64,000 nt of DNA from Helianthus annuus (Eukaryota > Streptophyta > Magnoliopsida > Asterales > Asteraceae). The position numbers and the translations under genes are program-made. Below are positions 35,866-48,443 of the stretch, piece by piece (position 1 is the stretch's first letter; each line of letters begins with the position of its first letter). The notes under the pieces were generated by a model. The model searched no databases. It was given only the letters and a program-made list of their open reading frames with translations, and was not told the DNA's origin. The DNA is taken from assembly GCF_002127325.2 (NCBI RefSeq), contig NC_035433.2, positions 127,829,518-127,893,517 of the forward strand, given 5' to 3'.

Positions 35866-37280
35866 GACTAAGGGTATGGTTTGGCCCATCCCCACGGGGA
35901 TGAGCCTCCACGTAGGCGCCACGTAGGCGGCTCGTGGGGGGTGGGCCAAATTGATAATTGAAGGGGATGGAGGATGGGGCCCCACCTTATTATTTTATAA
36001 TTTCCTAAGCTTTAATTTAATAAGTTAATAAAAACTTTATAAAAATTAAAAAATACAACATAAAACAACATAAATAATTTCATTTCATAACATAAAAAAA
36101 ATTACATTTCCTAAAAAAAAAATTACATTTCCTAAAAAAAAAATTACATTTCCTAAAAAAAAAAAAATTATATTTCCTAAGCGGGACTAGAAAAAAAGTT
36201 TGGATTGTTCGGGTTGGGATTGTTCGGGTTGGGATCGTTTGGGTTGAATGGATTCATGATGGTAAAAAAAAATGAGAGTGTTTTTTTTAAAAAAATGGAT
36301 GATAGAAGGAGAAGATTAGGAGAAATGGATGTGAAATGGTATAAAAATGGATGTGAAATGGATATATATTTAAAGTGGAAAAGAATTTTTTTTTTATTTA
36401 TTCTATCCGTTAAACAACGGATATATATTTCAAATGTGGGGCGGCAACTTCGACGAGGGCTTGCTGGTTTAGCTGGGGTGGGATGGAGGGGGGCGGTGTG
36501 GGGGACCGACGCCGGTCTTTGCCGGGCCTAGCCGGCCCCCATACCTTCCAGTCTAATATAACCCAAACTATCTCCCTTAGACTAGAAGGAGTGGGGGCCG
36601 GCTGAGGCCCGGCTAGGACCGGCGCCGGTCCCCCACACCACCCCCCTCCATCCCACCCGTCCTCACCAGCAAACCCAAGCCGGGCTCGCCGGGCTCGCCG
36701 GGCCACCTTTGAAGCATATAGCCGTTAGTTAATAACGGCTAGTTTTATAAAAAAAATAAAAAAAAAAACCTTTTTCAATTTAAATATATACCCATTCTTT
36801 ATACCATTTCTTCAATATTTCACCCATTCTTCTCCCATTCTCATCCATTTTTATAAAAAAAACACTCCCATTTTTATACCAACGACTTCACGCATATAAA
36901 CCTTCAACAGGATTTGGTAGAACATATTTGGAACAACGTTAACATAACGGACGGTGCCGAAGAGGAAGACGAAGACGAGTAGTTTAGTTTTTTTTTAGGA
37001 AATGTAATATTTTTTTATTTTTCGGAAATGTATTTTTTTTTTTAGGAAATGTAATTTTTTATGTTATGAAATGAATTTATTTATGTTGTATTTGTTAATT
37101 TTTATAAAGTTTTTATTAAGTTAATAAAGTAAAACTTAGAAAATTATAAAATAATGAGGTGGGGTAGCCCCATCCTCCATCCCCCTCAATTATGAAGGAG
37201 ACCCATCCCCCACGAGCCGCCTACGTGGCGCCTACGTGGAGACTCATCCCTAGGGATGGACCAAACCATACCCTTTAGTC
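35866..37280. mobile_element. Harbinger-derived foldback element (1.4 kb)
   Basis: The outer arms match closely: gggtatggtttgg(c/t)ccatcc, cacgtaggcgccacgtaggc and ggatggaggatgggg occur at both ends in inverse order. Pairing continues inward through the acatttccta-rich zones, the ccatttttatacc zones and a GC-rich centre (36,455-36,690). Only two small stretches differ. One is complement of a start like MNPFNPNDPNPNNPN at about 36,180-36,255. The other is a HARBI1 C-terminus (DLVEHIWNN...EEDEDE) at 36,900-36,981. Flanking trinucleotides (TAA left, TTA right) are not identical, so the duplication is unresolved. Confidence 0.75.
36900..36981 (+). pseudogene. HARBI1-like transposase C-terminal scrap
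   Basis: Open text ending QQDLVEHIWNNVNITDGAEE and an acidic tail matches the C-terminal pattern at about 22,030-22,110 (ADFVEHIW...DEDDD). The rest of the gene is deleted. Confidence 0.65.
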
Positions 37281-37283
37281 TTA

Positions 37284-37494
37284 CAAAAGCAAATCCTTCT
37301 GACTGGGAATATCAGGTTGACTTCGACTTTTCTCTAAAATTGATTACTGAATTATTCTTCCCTGTCTTTGAATGATCATAATTGTGCTTAACTGTTGTTG
37401 TAATTAATAGATGTAGTGTTTATCATGAACATATGAGCCGTAATTAGATCCAACATTCTACTTTAACTTGAGAAGCAACTCATTTGATCTATAT
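37284..37494. other. Short flank, possible exon of unknown gene
   Basis: Open on + at the start (TKANPSDWEYQVDFDFSLK), then AT-rich. After setting aside the LINE, this flank continues at 50,993. Not recognised. Confidence 0.3.
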
Positions 37495-37501
37495 TGCTAG
37501 A

Positions 37502-37537
<36 letters not shown>

Positions 37538-37603
37538 GTAAACTTTATAAAAAACCACCAAACCGCCCCATGTCTCCAAGTAAGAGACATAGGCACGGGC
37601 AAC

Positions 37604-40600
37604 TTACATCACGTCAAATTTACACCATGAGTTCCAATCTATAGAACCCTTATTGTATCTACACCTAAACCAAAGAAAACTTAAACTTTTAATCTCCGCG
37701 ATAACCTCCATGACCTTTAGCTTTTTATCCGAGAAGATACATTGATTCCTAGCCCGCCAAATGCTCCAAACGGCAACATACATGACCCCATGGAACGCTC
37801 TTCTTAATACCTTTGAAGCCCACCAAATTATGCATGGTAACAACATCCCGAATAGAGAAGGCGAAAAGATTAGGGACGCCGCACCAAGAAGCTATCGCCA
37901 ACCAAACCCCTAACGAGAATATGCATCCCGAAAATAAATGCTCCGTCGTCTCTATGAAATCATCACAAAAAGCACAGTTTTTATTAGGGACCATAATGTT
38001 TCTTCTTTCCAAAGCCGAAGTTGTAGCGATTCTATCCAACTCCACACGCCACACGAATATATTGACCTTAGCCGGAATCCACTTGCACCATTCCAAAGCA
38101 AAGCCCGTATTATCTTCAGCTTCCTTTTGCAACCAATTTTTAGTAGCTTTCACAAAAAACAAACCAGAATTATCTATCGTTCACGTCCACTCATCTAAGC
38201 GATCCGTGCAATGAAAATCCTCCACCATTTTCAAACAAACAGTCAGATCTTTCTTCATAGATTCAGTAAAATTCTCTTCCCTTTGATTCCACCCACACGA
38301 ACCATCTTTCAAAGAGGCTAGCCGATCCGCAACCGTCACCAACGTGTTCTTTTAAATCTTAAAAAGGTTAGGAAACTTGTCTTTGAACGCTTCATCTCCA
38401 CACCAAACATCGATCCAAAATCGTACACTCGTCCCATTCCCCAATTTGCCCTTCAAGCAATCGTGTAAGGTTCGACTTTCGACTTTAGTGTTGCACCCAT
38501 GTTTAACAATGTTCTTTCACGTACCGGATATACGTCCATTAATTGGCATTATTCCCCATTTCCTTTTAGTGCAATGTAAGGAATCAACTATTCTATCTCC
38601 ATAAAGCAAAAGGCTCCACCCTATACCGCCAAACCCACTTTAGTAACAACGCACTATTACAATAATCCAATTTCTTCAAACCCAAACCTCCATTCTTCTT
38701 GGCTTTCGTGACCTTATCCCAAGCAACCCAATGAAGTTTTCTACCTTCTTGATTTCCTCCCCATAAAAATTTTCTTATCATCGCTTCCAACTCATTGATA
38801 ATCTTCATCGACGCCTTATAAATAGAAAAGTAGTACGTTGGCAAACTCTCCAAGACCGACTTAATCAATGTTACTTCCCCCCCCCCCCCCCCCAATGGAT
38901 AAAACCTGTGACTTCCATTTAGATAATCTAGCACGAAAAACATCTTTCACTGGCTCCCAATTTATAATACGATTCATATTTGCCCCCACCTTTACTCCTA
39001 AATATGAAAATGGCATAACTCCATGTCTACACTTCAAATGGTGCGCCTGTTCCTTAAGCATGTCAATATTAACACCATAGCCGTACAAAGCCGATTTATG
39101 TATGTTAATTTTGAGCCCGGAACATAAATGGAATATCCGCAGAATCCGCATGACAATTGAAAAATTATCATCATTCCACCCTCCCATCACAATAACATCA
39201 TCCGCATATAGTAGGTAAGACACTAAAGGACCCCCATTAGGAAGCTGAATACCATTAAACACTCCAAAATCCGAGGCTTTACGAAATAAACTAGAAAGTG
39301 CTTCCATCACAATGACGAATAAAAACGGAGATAGAGGATCACCTTGTCTAACGCTTTTCGTACATTCAAACTCAAAAGTGGGGGAGCCATTAACTAGAAC
39401 CGAAGATCGAGCCGAAGCTAGAATACCCCATATCCACTTGCACCATATATCCGGGAAGCCCATTTGCCTCATAATACTAATCAAAAAATCCCAATTAACA
39501 TTATCATATGCCTTTTCAAAATCAATTTTGAAAAGGAACATGTTTTTCCCCGACACCCGAGCCCAAGAAAGAATTTCATTAATGATTAACGGGCCATCTA
39601 AAATATGCCTTCCACTGATAAATGCCGACTGGGAATCAGAAATCAAACTACTAATCACCAACCGCAACCTGTTAGCCAAAAGCTTCGATATGACTTTACT
39701 TATCACCCCGATTAAATTAATAGGTCGGTAGTCACCCAACCCCGAAGGATCCGCCACTTTAGGTATCAAAGTAATGAAAGAAGACCCGACACCTCTATTT
39801 ATATTACCGGATGCGGAAAAATACTCTACCGTACTCACAAAATCTTGCGCAAATAGTTCCCAATACCGCTTAATAAATTTGAAATTAAAACCGTCGGGTC
39901 CCGGAGCCTTATCGTCACCGCACGAGAAAACCGCATTTTTTATCTCCTCCTCTGAAAACCTTTCTGTCAGAAATTTAGCATCAAACTCGGATAAAGTCTT
40001 TAAATTATGGCATCTCAGAATCGGCCTTTGAGCCATGTCTTCAGCAAACTTCTTTTCAAAAAAACCATACACCTCTTTTTTATCAACTTTGGCTTCGTAA
40101 CCCAAACATTATCAATCAGCAAACCCAAAATTGAATTCGTCGCTCTCCTTTTGTTAATAAAACCATGGAAGTAGCTCGAGTTATCGTCTCCAAACATTGC
40201 CCATTTGTTTCTCGCGTTTTGTTTTAGATCATTATATTTATGCTCCTCTATCTCGTAAAGCCTCTTCTTTATTTCTTCCCAAACCCAAACTTCCGATTCA
40301 TCAAGATCCGTAGCCGAAATCTTATCTTCCAAAGAACCCATTTCAGCTTGCAAACATCTCAGTTCCTCTTGCTCACCATTATACATCTTATCCTTCCATG
40401 AATTGATTCTACCTCTTATGAATTTGAACTTCATCATCAAATCTAGATCAGGCGTCCCCATCCCCATAAACTCTTCATTAGCCAACTTAATAACATTATC
40501 GAAATCCAATCGTTCCAACCAAGAATTGAAAAACCGAAAAGGTTTCGGACCAAAATTCCTAGATTCTGTTTTAATAATCAACGGGCAGTGGTCCGAATAC

Positions 40601-41253
40601 AATCTAGGAAGGGCTCGGTACGCTGCCGCGGGCTATTTATTAAACACACTCCAAGAGACAAAAATGTGATCTATTCTACTCAACTTTGCTCCCGTAAAGA
40701 AAGTAAACCGATTACCTTTAAGGCTGAACTCATGGAGATCGGCTTCTTCCACAAACTCAATGAAATCTTTTGCACTCACAGCATCAAAACCCGAATTTCT
40801 CCTATCCTCCTTTGTCTTAACCGCATTGAAATCTCCTGCCACCACGCAAGAACCACTCGCTGCCCCCAATGCCGTTTTCAGATTGTTCCAAAGCAAGCAT
40901 TTATCATTTACCCCTTGAGGCGCGTAAACGTTAAAGAAGTTGTAAGCATCACCGGTTCCTTTTATTTCCCCTCCTACCCATAAGAAGTGACGATGTTTTT
41001 CCACCTCATTCATTTTAAAATAGTTAGGATCCCATAACGTCAAAAGACCCCCCGACCTACCCACTGACTCCACAAACTCAAAAGCAAATCCCCCATTTCC
41101 CCAATAACCCGATAAATCAACCTAGTCCAACGACGAATGCTTAGTTTCCTGCAACAAAACAAAGTAAGCCTCGTGTTCTTTTCGTAAGTCTCTAACCCAC
41201 TTTGGTTTACCTTTAACCCCCAAGCCTCTAATGTTCAATGACAAAATATTCAT
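37604..41253 (-). pseudogene. LINE ORF2: APE endonuclease, reverse transcriptase, zf-RVT
   Basis: The start is at 41,253 (MNILSLNIRGLG, the endonuclease N-terminus). LLQETKHS follows, then VVAGDFNAV near 40,830 and SDHCPLI near 40,590, the metal-binding and catalytic blocks. The reverse transcriptase spans 40,105-38,600 with KAPGPDGF, DFEKAYD, RQGDPLSP and YADD (39,196-39,210). The zf-RVT-like domain is 38,162-37,749, and the frame ends at 37,604. Breaks: in-frame TAG at 41,122-41,124 and near 40,633, a frameshift near 40,080, a C17 run (38,877-38,893) that disrupts the frame, a TGA near 38,187, and a frameshift near 37,800. Confidence 0.9.
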
Positions 41254-41333
41254 ATCTTAATCTCTTGAAAACCTTCTTTAGTTACCAATTGCTGCACTTG
41301 GTCCTGAAAAACATCCAAATTCTCGGCACCTAG

Positions 41334-41975
41334 CTACTTTCCAAGATTAATTGTACCATTTGTTTCCACCACAATCGGCACAATATCATGGTTATGAATC
41401 AAATCATTAATATTATCTTGTACCGCTCTTAGGCCTTGTATTTCTTCAATATTTGAGTCCACACTACCAGCTATTTTACTGACCTCCTCATCATCGTTTT
41501 TATCCGGAATCACCTCCGTATCATGCCTGGATAAATTGAGGTCAGAAGTGCAAAAGTTCTCCTGGACGGACACCGGGTCATACCTTTGTTCACTACTGGA
41601 CTCGTCCCACAAACCCAACAAACTATTTAAATCAAACGGATCATTTTTTCTGGGCCGTTTAGCTTTCCGCGAATGGGCTTGAGGTGATTTTGATTGTTTC
41701 CTCTGTCGGGTTTTTAACCGTTTAAACTTTTTCAACTTTCCTTCTCGATCCTTATTCATGAATGAAAAGGCAAAGTAATTACGACCATTATTATTACCAT
41801 CCAGATTTACCTCGACACCATTAGTGTTTTCCGAAATTAAAGGAGTTTACAAAGAAATGTTCTTCGGACTGCCCATCTCTGAATCACCATGTTCCGGTAC
41901 CGTCGACTGTGATTGGCCCTGTGAATCAACATTCTGTGCCTCCTCATTGTGTCTCACCTATTGATCCTTTATACC
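41334..41975 (-). pseudogene. LINE ORF1, C-terminal part (distal to Copia 2)
   Basis: A basic stretch (KRLKTRQRKQSKSPQAHSRK) is followed by an acidic Asp/Glu-rich tail ending at 41,334, about 80 bp before ORF2. In-frame stops lie near 41,957 and 41,847, separating it from the rest of ORF1. The Copia 2 junction is at 41,975. Confidence 0.7.
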
Positions 41976-43393
41976 TGTAGGAACCGTTCGCGTAATTAAA
42001 TAAAATAAAACAAATTTTATTAATACGATTACAATACAGAAAGCTGAAAAATCAAAATACTATTACAACTGAAATAAACAAATACAAGAAAGGAGTAGAA
42101 GCAGAATTAACTGAGGCACGTGTTCAACACGCTTCCCTTAAAACATATTCTGAGTCTCCCAGGAGTACTCGTTTTGTTTCCCAGGGTACAACAGCCGGAG
42201 CAGTAGTACTGCCGGAGTTCGCCTACAACCCGATGTCTACCTTGAAAGCTGCAAGAGAAAAGGATCACAAAACTCTAGAGAGAAAGTTGAATTTGCTGTT
42301 GTGTTGCTGGGTTTTCGTAGTATCCTCTACAGCAAGGTATGGAGTTGTATTTATACAGCTCCCGGTTTGAAACAGCCAAAAACGAATTAAATGAGAGGTT
42401 TAAATTGCATTAAACGTCTTCAATGCAATTTAATACGTCATTTAATTCTCAGTCAAAGCCTATTAACTCGTCAGTTACGAAGCTGGACTGAAACTGCACT
42501 GACATTCAATCGCGCGCGCGCAAGTCACCCTGCTGCGCGCGCGCCCAGGTCTGCATGCCCATGCGCGGTGCATCCTCTTGGCTCACTGCCATGCGCGCAT
42601 GCGCCATGTCACCATGCGCGGTGCGTCCTCTTGGCTCACTACCATGCGCGCATGCGCCACACTGGCTCAAGTCCATGCGCGCGTGCGCCACGTCACCTGT
42701 GAGCCTATACGAGCGCGCCGCACAGTCGCGCCATATTGGCTCACTCTGGTGCGCCGCGCACGGCACAGCAGGACCCATGCACCATGCGAGCAACCGCGCG
42801 CCTCCGTGCCATGTGTACTCGCACGCGCATGCTCATGACTGCCACGTCATGTGTCGCATCACCTACCACTTGGTCCTTGCAACCCTTGTGCTCCATCACG
42901 CACACGCGGTCAAAAATACAAAGGCGGCTCTCAAGCAGCTCGCGACGATACGAGCGTGCAAAGTGCAAAGTGCGCCACATTGCGCCTCATCGCCCACGCC
43001 ACGCGCGCGCGAGTGCGGGTGCAAGTTAGGGTGCTCCGCACCCTTCGCGAGGACACTAGTGTGTGCTTCCATGAAACAATAAGGATGGAGAGTTCCACCT
43101 TAAATACCCATTTAAGTTCCATCTCTCCTCCGATGTGGGACAAGGTGCTACTTTCCCTTTTGTTTCAGCATTCAATGTTTCAAACACCAAACTTTGAGCA
43201 TCAATATCTCATTCATCTTAGCTCGGTTTTGGACGTGGTTTAGTTCGTAGCGAAGCTCTTCCAACATAGAACACAAACCCATAAATAAATATATAAAACC
43301 CTCTCATTTTATTATATTTATTTCTAGTCCAAAATAGGAAAAATCATTTTCCTATATTTGTGAAAAATGCTATTTTCACTTATTTTTCCAACA
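41976..43393 (-). repeat. Copia 2 3' LTR (1,418 bp)
   Basis: Ends tgtaggaaccgttcgcg ... ttatttttccaaca. It contains a CG-alternating zone (42,510-43,020) with repeats of ccatgcgcggtgcgtcctct. It differs from the other LTR mainly by indels in that zone. Confidence 0.95.
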
Positions 43394-43450
43394 ATCCCCC
43401 ACATGAAAAATGCTATTTTCATCAAATTTCCAACAATCCCCCACATGTAT
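43394..43450 (-). repeat. Duplicated LTR-edge/polypurine tract
   Basis: The string ttccaacaatcccccacatg occurs twice, ending near 43,404 and 43,446. The LTR edge plus polypurine tract is therefore doubled just inside the 3' LTR. Confidence 0.85.
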
Positions 43451-43993
43451 GGAAATGGATCTTTTCCTTACACTTTTCAACGATAAACTTTGACAGTTGA
43501 GTATTGCAAGATAGGTAGGTTGTCACCTTTGAACCTTCTTTTGTGAAGCGCACTTAGCTTACTAGCGGTGTGTAGACGCGATGTCCTTGAACATACCCCC
43601 ATTTGTGTAAACGACAATACACTTCACACAATACTCTCCCTGGTTTGGCCAACTCCTCATTGTCGTATCCTATTATGGTCCTGGAGAACTAGCCTGGTTC
43701 TGCGAGAGCTCTAGGATTTGCGCACCCCACAAATCCATTTGAAGCGACCCCACTTCTCTCTAACATAGGTGATTCCCATGAATCATTAAAAGCATCATGG
43801 TTATTTGATTTCCCAAAATCATTAACCTTAATATGCTTATCCTTACTTAAATGTCACTGATTGGAATGGGCTAGGAAGTATATTTAACTCCCTTTTAGTT
43901 TTGTTTGGGGTACTCCCCCACAGTGACTCCGTTTTGGTAATATGATTAAGTTGTCCTATTGAACTTAGATCTTGGGATCTCCAGTCAACTAAG

Positions 43994-46900
43994 TTAGGTT
44001 TCCCTCATATTCCCATTTACCACGGGCTTTAGTCCCATTCCTCTTGACGACGTTTCTACCAACTCTCTGCTTAAGCCTTTTGTAAACGGGTCCGCAATGT
44101 TATCCGTTGATCTCATATAATCAATTGTGATAACACCCGTTGAGAGTAGTTTTCGTATCGTGTTATGTCTACGTCGCATATGCCTTGATCTGCCATTGTA
44201 CATCAAGCTTTGAGCTCTGCCAATCGCTGATTGGCTATCACAATGTACACATATGGCTGGCAAAGGCTTTGGCCATCTTGGAATATCTTCCACGAATTGA
44301 CGTAGCCATTCCGCCTCCTCGCCTAACTTATCCAAGGCGATAAATTCGGATTCCATTGTGGATCTTGCTATGACCGTTTGCTTAGAAGACTTCCAATCAA
44401 TAGCAGCTCCTCCAAGTGTAAACACGTAACCACTTGTCGATTTGGAATCTTTATTATCCGATATCCAGTTTGCATCAGTGTATCCTTCGATCACTGCTGG
44501 TTGTCGGGTATAATGCAGTCCATAATCTCTTGTGTATCTTATGTATCTAAGCACCCTCGTGATAGCCTTCGAATGATCCGCGCATGGATTGCTGGTGTAT
44601 CTACTTAGCCTACTCACCGCGTAAGCCAAGTCGGGTCTAGTACATGTCATTAGATACATTAGACTGCCAATAATTCTTGAATACTCTAACTGAGCAACTC
44701 CATCTCCTTTACTCTTCTTGAGATGTTGGGAGGTATCAACTGGAGTTCGAGCTACACTCGTATCTCCCGAGTTGAATTTTTCAAGAATTTTATCCACATA
44801 GTGAGATTGACTTAACACAAGACCATCTTGGGTTCTTATGATCTTTACTCCAAGAATCACATCCGCTAAACCCATGTCTTTCATGTCAAATCTCGCTTTC
44901 AACATGCTTTTAGTAGCTTTGATAATTTTATCATTACTCCCAATAATAAGCATATCGTCTACATAAAGGTATAAGATCACATAACCTTCATTTGTGTCTT
45001 TGAAATAAACACATTTGTCGCACTCATTTATTTTGAAACCATTGTCAATTATGACATGATCAAACTTTTGGTGCCATTGTTTTGGTGCTTGCTTCAAGCC
45101 ATACAAAGACTTGACGAGTTTACATACTTTACCCTCTTGACCTGGGGTGGAGAAACCTTCAGGTTGCTCCATGTAAATCTCTTCTTCTAAATCGCCATTT
45201 AGAAATGCGGTTTTAACGTCCATTTGGTGAACTTCCAAATTTCTTAAAGCTGCTATAGCAAGAACCAATTGAATCGAGGTTATGCGCGTCACATGCGAGT
45301 AGGTATCAAAGTAATCTAGACCTTCCTTTTGTCTAAATCCTTTAATCACCAACCTAGCCTTGTACTTATCAATACTTCCATCAGTTTTCATCTTCCTTTT
45401 GAATATCCAACGATATCCAAGTGGTTTGCAACCAGGTGGAAGATCTACTAACTCCCAAGTATGATTTTGCAATATAGAATCTATTTCATTTCTTATTGCT
45501 TCTTTCCATTGAGGTCCTTCTGAAGAGGAAACCGCTTCGCGATATGTATTAGGCTCGCCCTCAACCATATAGCTAACGAAGTCTGGACCGAAGGATTTTT
45601 CTACCCTTGGCCTTTTACTTCGCCTACGATCACTTTCTTCAACCTCAGGTCGTTCATGTGTCTTATCATGAACTACCTCATCAACTGGTGTAGATGAACT
45701 TTCACCTACTTCAAAATTAGGTGTTGATGGCGTTGCATGTGTTTGTCTTCTCAAAGGAAACACATTTCCCAAGTAAGACACAACGTTAGGATTCACCTCC
45801 ATGATAGTGTTTACGTGTACATCAGGATTCTTGGACTCATTTACAAGAAAGCGATGTGCACTACTTTGATGCGCATACCCAATAAATATGCAATCAATAG
45901 TTTTGGGTCCTATCCTAAGAGCCTTAGGAGGTGGTACAATCACCTTTGCTAGGCACCCCCACACTTTCAAGTATTTGTATGAAGGTTTCTTCCTTTTCCA
46001 TAACTCATATGGAGTTTCGTCTCTCTTTTTGAGTGGTATCTTATTCAAAAGATAATTAGCTGAGAGAATAGCTTCTCCCCACATTTCCTGGCTCACCCCA
46101 GAACTTATCAACATGGTGTTCATCATTTCTTTCAATGTGCGGTTCTTTCGTTCCGCCACGCCATTTGATTGTGGATAATAAGGAGGTGTACACTCATGTA
46201 CAATGCCACTTTTTGCGCACAACTCAGCAAAAGGTGCAACATATTCACCTCCTCGGTCGCTTCGCAAAGCTTTTATCTTCTTTTGAGGTTGATTCTCAAC
46301 TTCATTCTTATACAAGATAAATTCACTTATTGCTTTATCTTTACTTTTTAGTAAATATACATAGCAATATTTAGTACTATCGTCAATAAACGTGATGAAG
46401 TACTTATTTCCACCTCTTGTGGGTACCGCTTTTAAATCACAATTATCGGTGTGAATTAACTCAAGGGGTTCGGTTATTCGTTCAACCGATTTCGATGATG
46501 TTCTTGTAAGTTTGGATTCAAGGCATGTTTCACATTTATAGTCTGAATCAATATGGAATGTTGGTATACAATTTAAATTGATTAAACGGCGTATTGAATT
46601 AAAATTTACGTGACCTAATCTACCATGCCATTTATTCGATTCAGAAAACTCAAGCATATAAGTAGAAGTAGTAGCAATTTTATTCATGTTCTTTTTGACA
46701 GCCATTACATTCAATTTGAACATACCATTTTGGGCATAACCGTTGCCTACATACATTCCTCGTTTAGTTAGTACAAATTGATCGCTCTCAAAAACTAAAC
46801 GAAATCCAAACTTATTAAGCAACCATCCCGAGACTAGGCTCTTGCGTAAGTCTGGGACGTACAACACGTTGCTTAAAGTGAGCTCCTTCCCCGAAGTCCA

Positions 46901-48055
46901 CTTCAAGATCACCGTTCCTTCACCCTTGATGTCCGCGGTGGCTGCATTTCCCATGTACAGCTTCTCATCTCCTGCAAGCTCCTTGAAGGTGGTAAAGAGG
47001 CTCCTGTCTGGGCACACATGACGGGTCGCTCCCGTATCAACCCACCAACCTTTTGGAGTGTTGGTCACAGCATTGACCTCATCCAACATTGCGGTTTTGT
47101 CGGAAATCATTGCCACCAAAGGCATTCCGTCTTCATCCACCATGTGCGCACGCTCACGCTTTGGTTTCTTGCATTGGTTAGCCCGATGCCCCGGCTCGTC
47201 ACAGTTGTAACAAGTTCCTTGGAACGTTTGAGGTTTCTTTTTCACAACCCCTTTCTTCGGTCCAAGTTTGCTAGCCTTTGCTTTCCCTTTGTCCTTTTTC
47301 CCCTTGCCCTTCGCGCCCTTAGAGGATTGCCCATGCTCAACCAAATTTGCGCTAGCACTAGTCTGCGCAAGGCAGCCTTTTTGTGCAATTCTATTGTCCT
47401 CTTCAATCCGAAGACGAACAATAAGGTCCTCTATAGTCATCTCCTTTCGTTTGTGTTTAAGATAATTCTTAAAATCAACCCAACTAGGAGGTAACTTTTC
47501 AATCATCGCTGCCACTTGGAATGTCTCGCTAAGTGTCATGCCTTCCGCAAAGATGTCACGTAGTATAATTTGGAATTCTTAGACTTGATTCATTACTGTT
47601 TTAGAATGAACCATTTTGAAATCCAAAAAACGGGCTACCACAAATTTCTTTGTGCCAGCATCCTCCGTTTTGTACTTTTTGTCCAAGGCATCCCAAAGAT
47701 CTTTGGAAGTCTTGACAATGTAGTACACGTTATACAATGCATTCGAAAGCCCGTTTAACACATAACCTCGACAAATGAAATCCGAGTGCTTCCAAGCCTC
47801 TACCGCGCTCAGAGCCTGAGCGCTGGTCTCCCCTTCCGCAGGTTGGGGAGCGGATTCAGTTAAGAACCACGCAAGGTTCATGATGGTCAGGTAGAAGAAC
47901 ATCTTCTGCTGCCACCGCTTGAAGTGTAGACCCGAGAACTTCTCGGGTCGTTCAGCGTGATTGGCCACTGTGGACGCTCCCACAGTGGTGGCGTTGAGGG
48001 GGGTTCCCGTCACAACATTTGTGGTGTTATTAACGTTGACGTTTTCGTTCGACAT
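43994..48055 (-). pseudogene. Copia 2 gag-pol polyprotein, one internal stop
   Basis: Gag starts at 48,055 (MSNENVNVNN...) and reads to a TAA at about 47,579-47,581. The same frame continues to 43,994 with 1,181 codons from the next Met. Domains: gag (UBN2-like); CCHC knuckle [17 protein letters not shown] (about 47,171-47,214); aspartic protease VDTGATRH (about 47,030); integrase HGRLGH (about 46,620), [12 protein letters not shown] and RSDRGGEY (about 46,250); reverse transcriptase YVDDMLI (about 44,950); RNase H YTDANW (about 44,470). All catalytic signatures are present. The single stop would separate an N-terminal gag from the rest. It is either a nonsense mutation or, less likely, a suppressed stop. 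Confidence 0.92.
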
Positions 48056-48059
48056 GCTG

Positions 48060-48443
48060 AAAATTAAAATTTTAAAGTTTAGTCAAAAAATTCTGATTTA
48101 CGCAAAAACCAGAAGTAAACTAATAAATTTTAATATTACCACAATTTACTGTTTCGGCTTCTAAGTCCAACTTTGAAGACCAAAAAACAGAAAATTTTAT
48201 AATTTTTAGAACTTACTGATTGGCTTCTAAGTCCAACTTTGAATACCAAATCAGAAAGTTTTTAGCAATTTAGGACAAGTTCGAATGTAACCAAAATAGT
48301 TTTCAACCAAAGTCGCTCATTTGAAGATGAAAACTAAAAAAAATCTGTTTTTAAAACACAAACTGAATGAAAACAAAACTGGTTTGAATCACAAACAGAA
48401 TGGTTTTGATTACACGAACGGTTTTAAAAATTTGTTTTAAGAT
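48060..48443 (-). other. Copia 2 leader
   Basis: Untranslated region between the 5' LTR and gag. The block ggcttctaagtccaactttg occurs twice (about 48,155 and 48,212). The sequence next to the LTR edge (complement: atcttaaaacaaattt) does not match the initiator-Met primer site seen in Copia 1. Confidence 0.7.

Noticed and set aside
36205..36706. Arg/Gly/Pro-rich open frames in the foldback element
   Set aside because: They come from the GC-rich palindromic core and appear on both strands.
42391..43243. Long Cys/Arg/Ala-rich open frames on both strands in the Copia 2 LTR (also 48,859-49,715)
   Set aside because: They arise from CG-rich tandem repeats, are open in several frames at once, and lie within LTRs.
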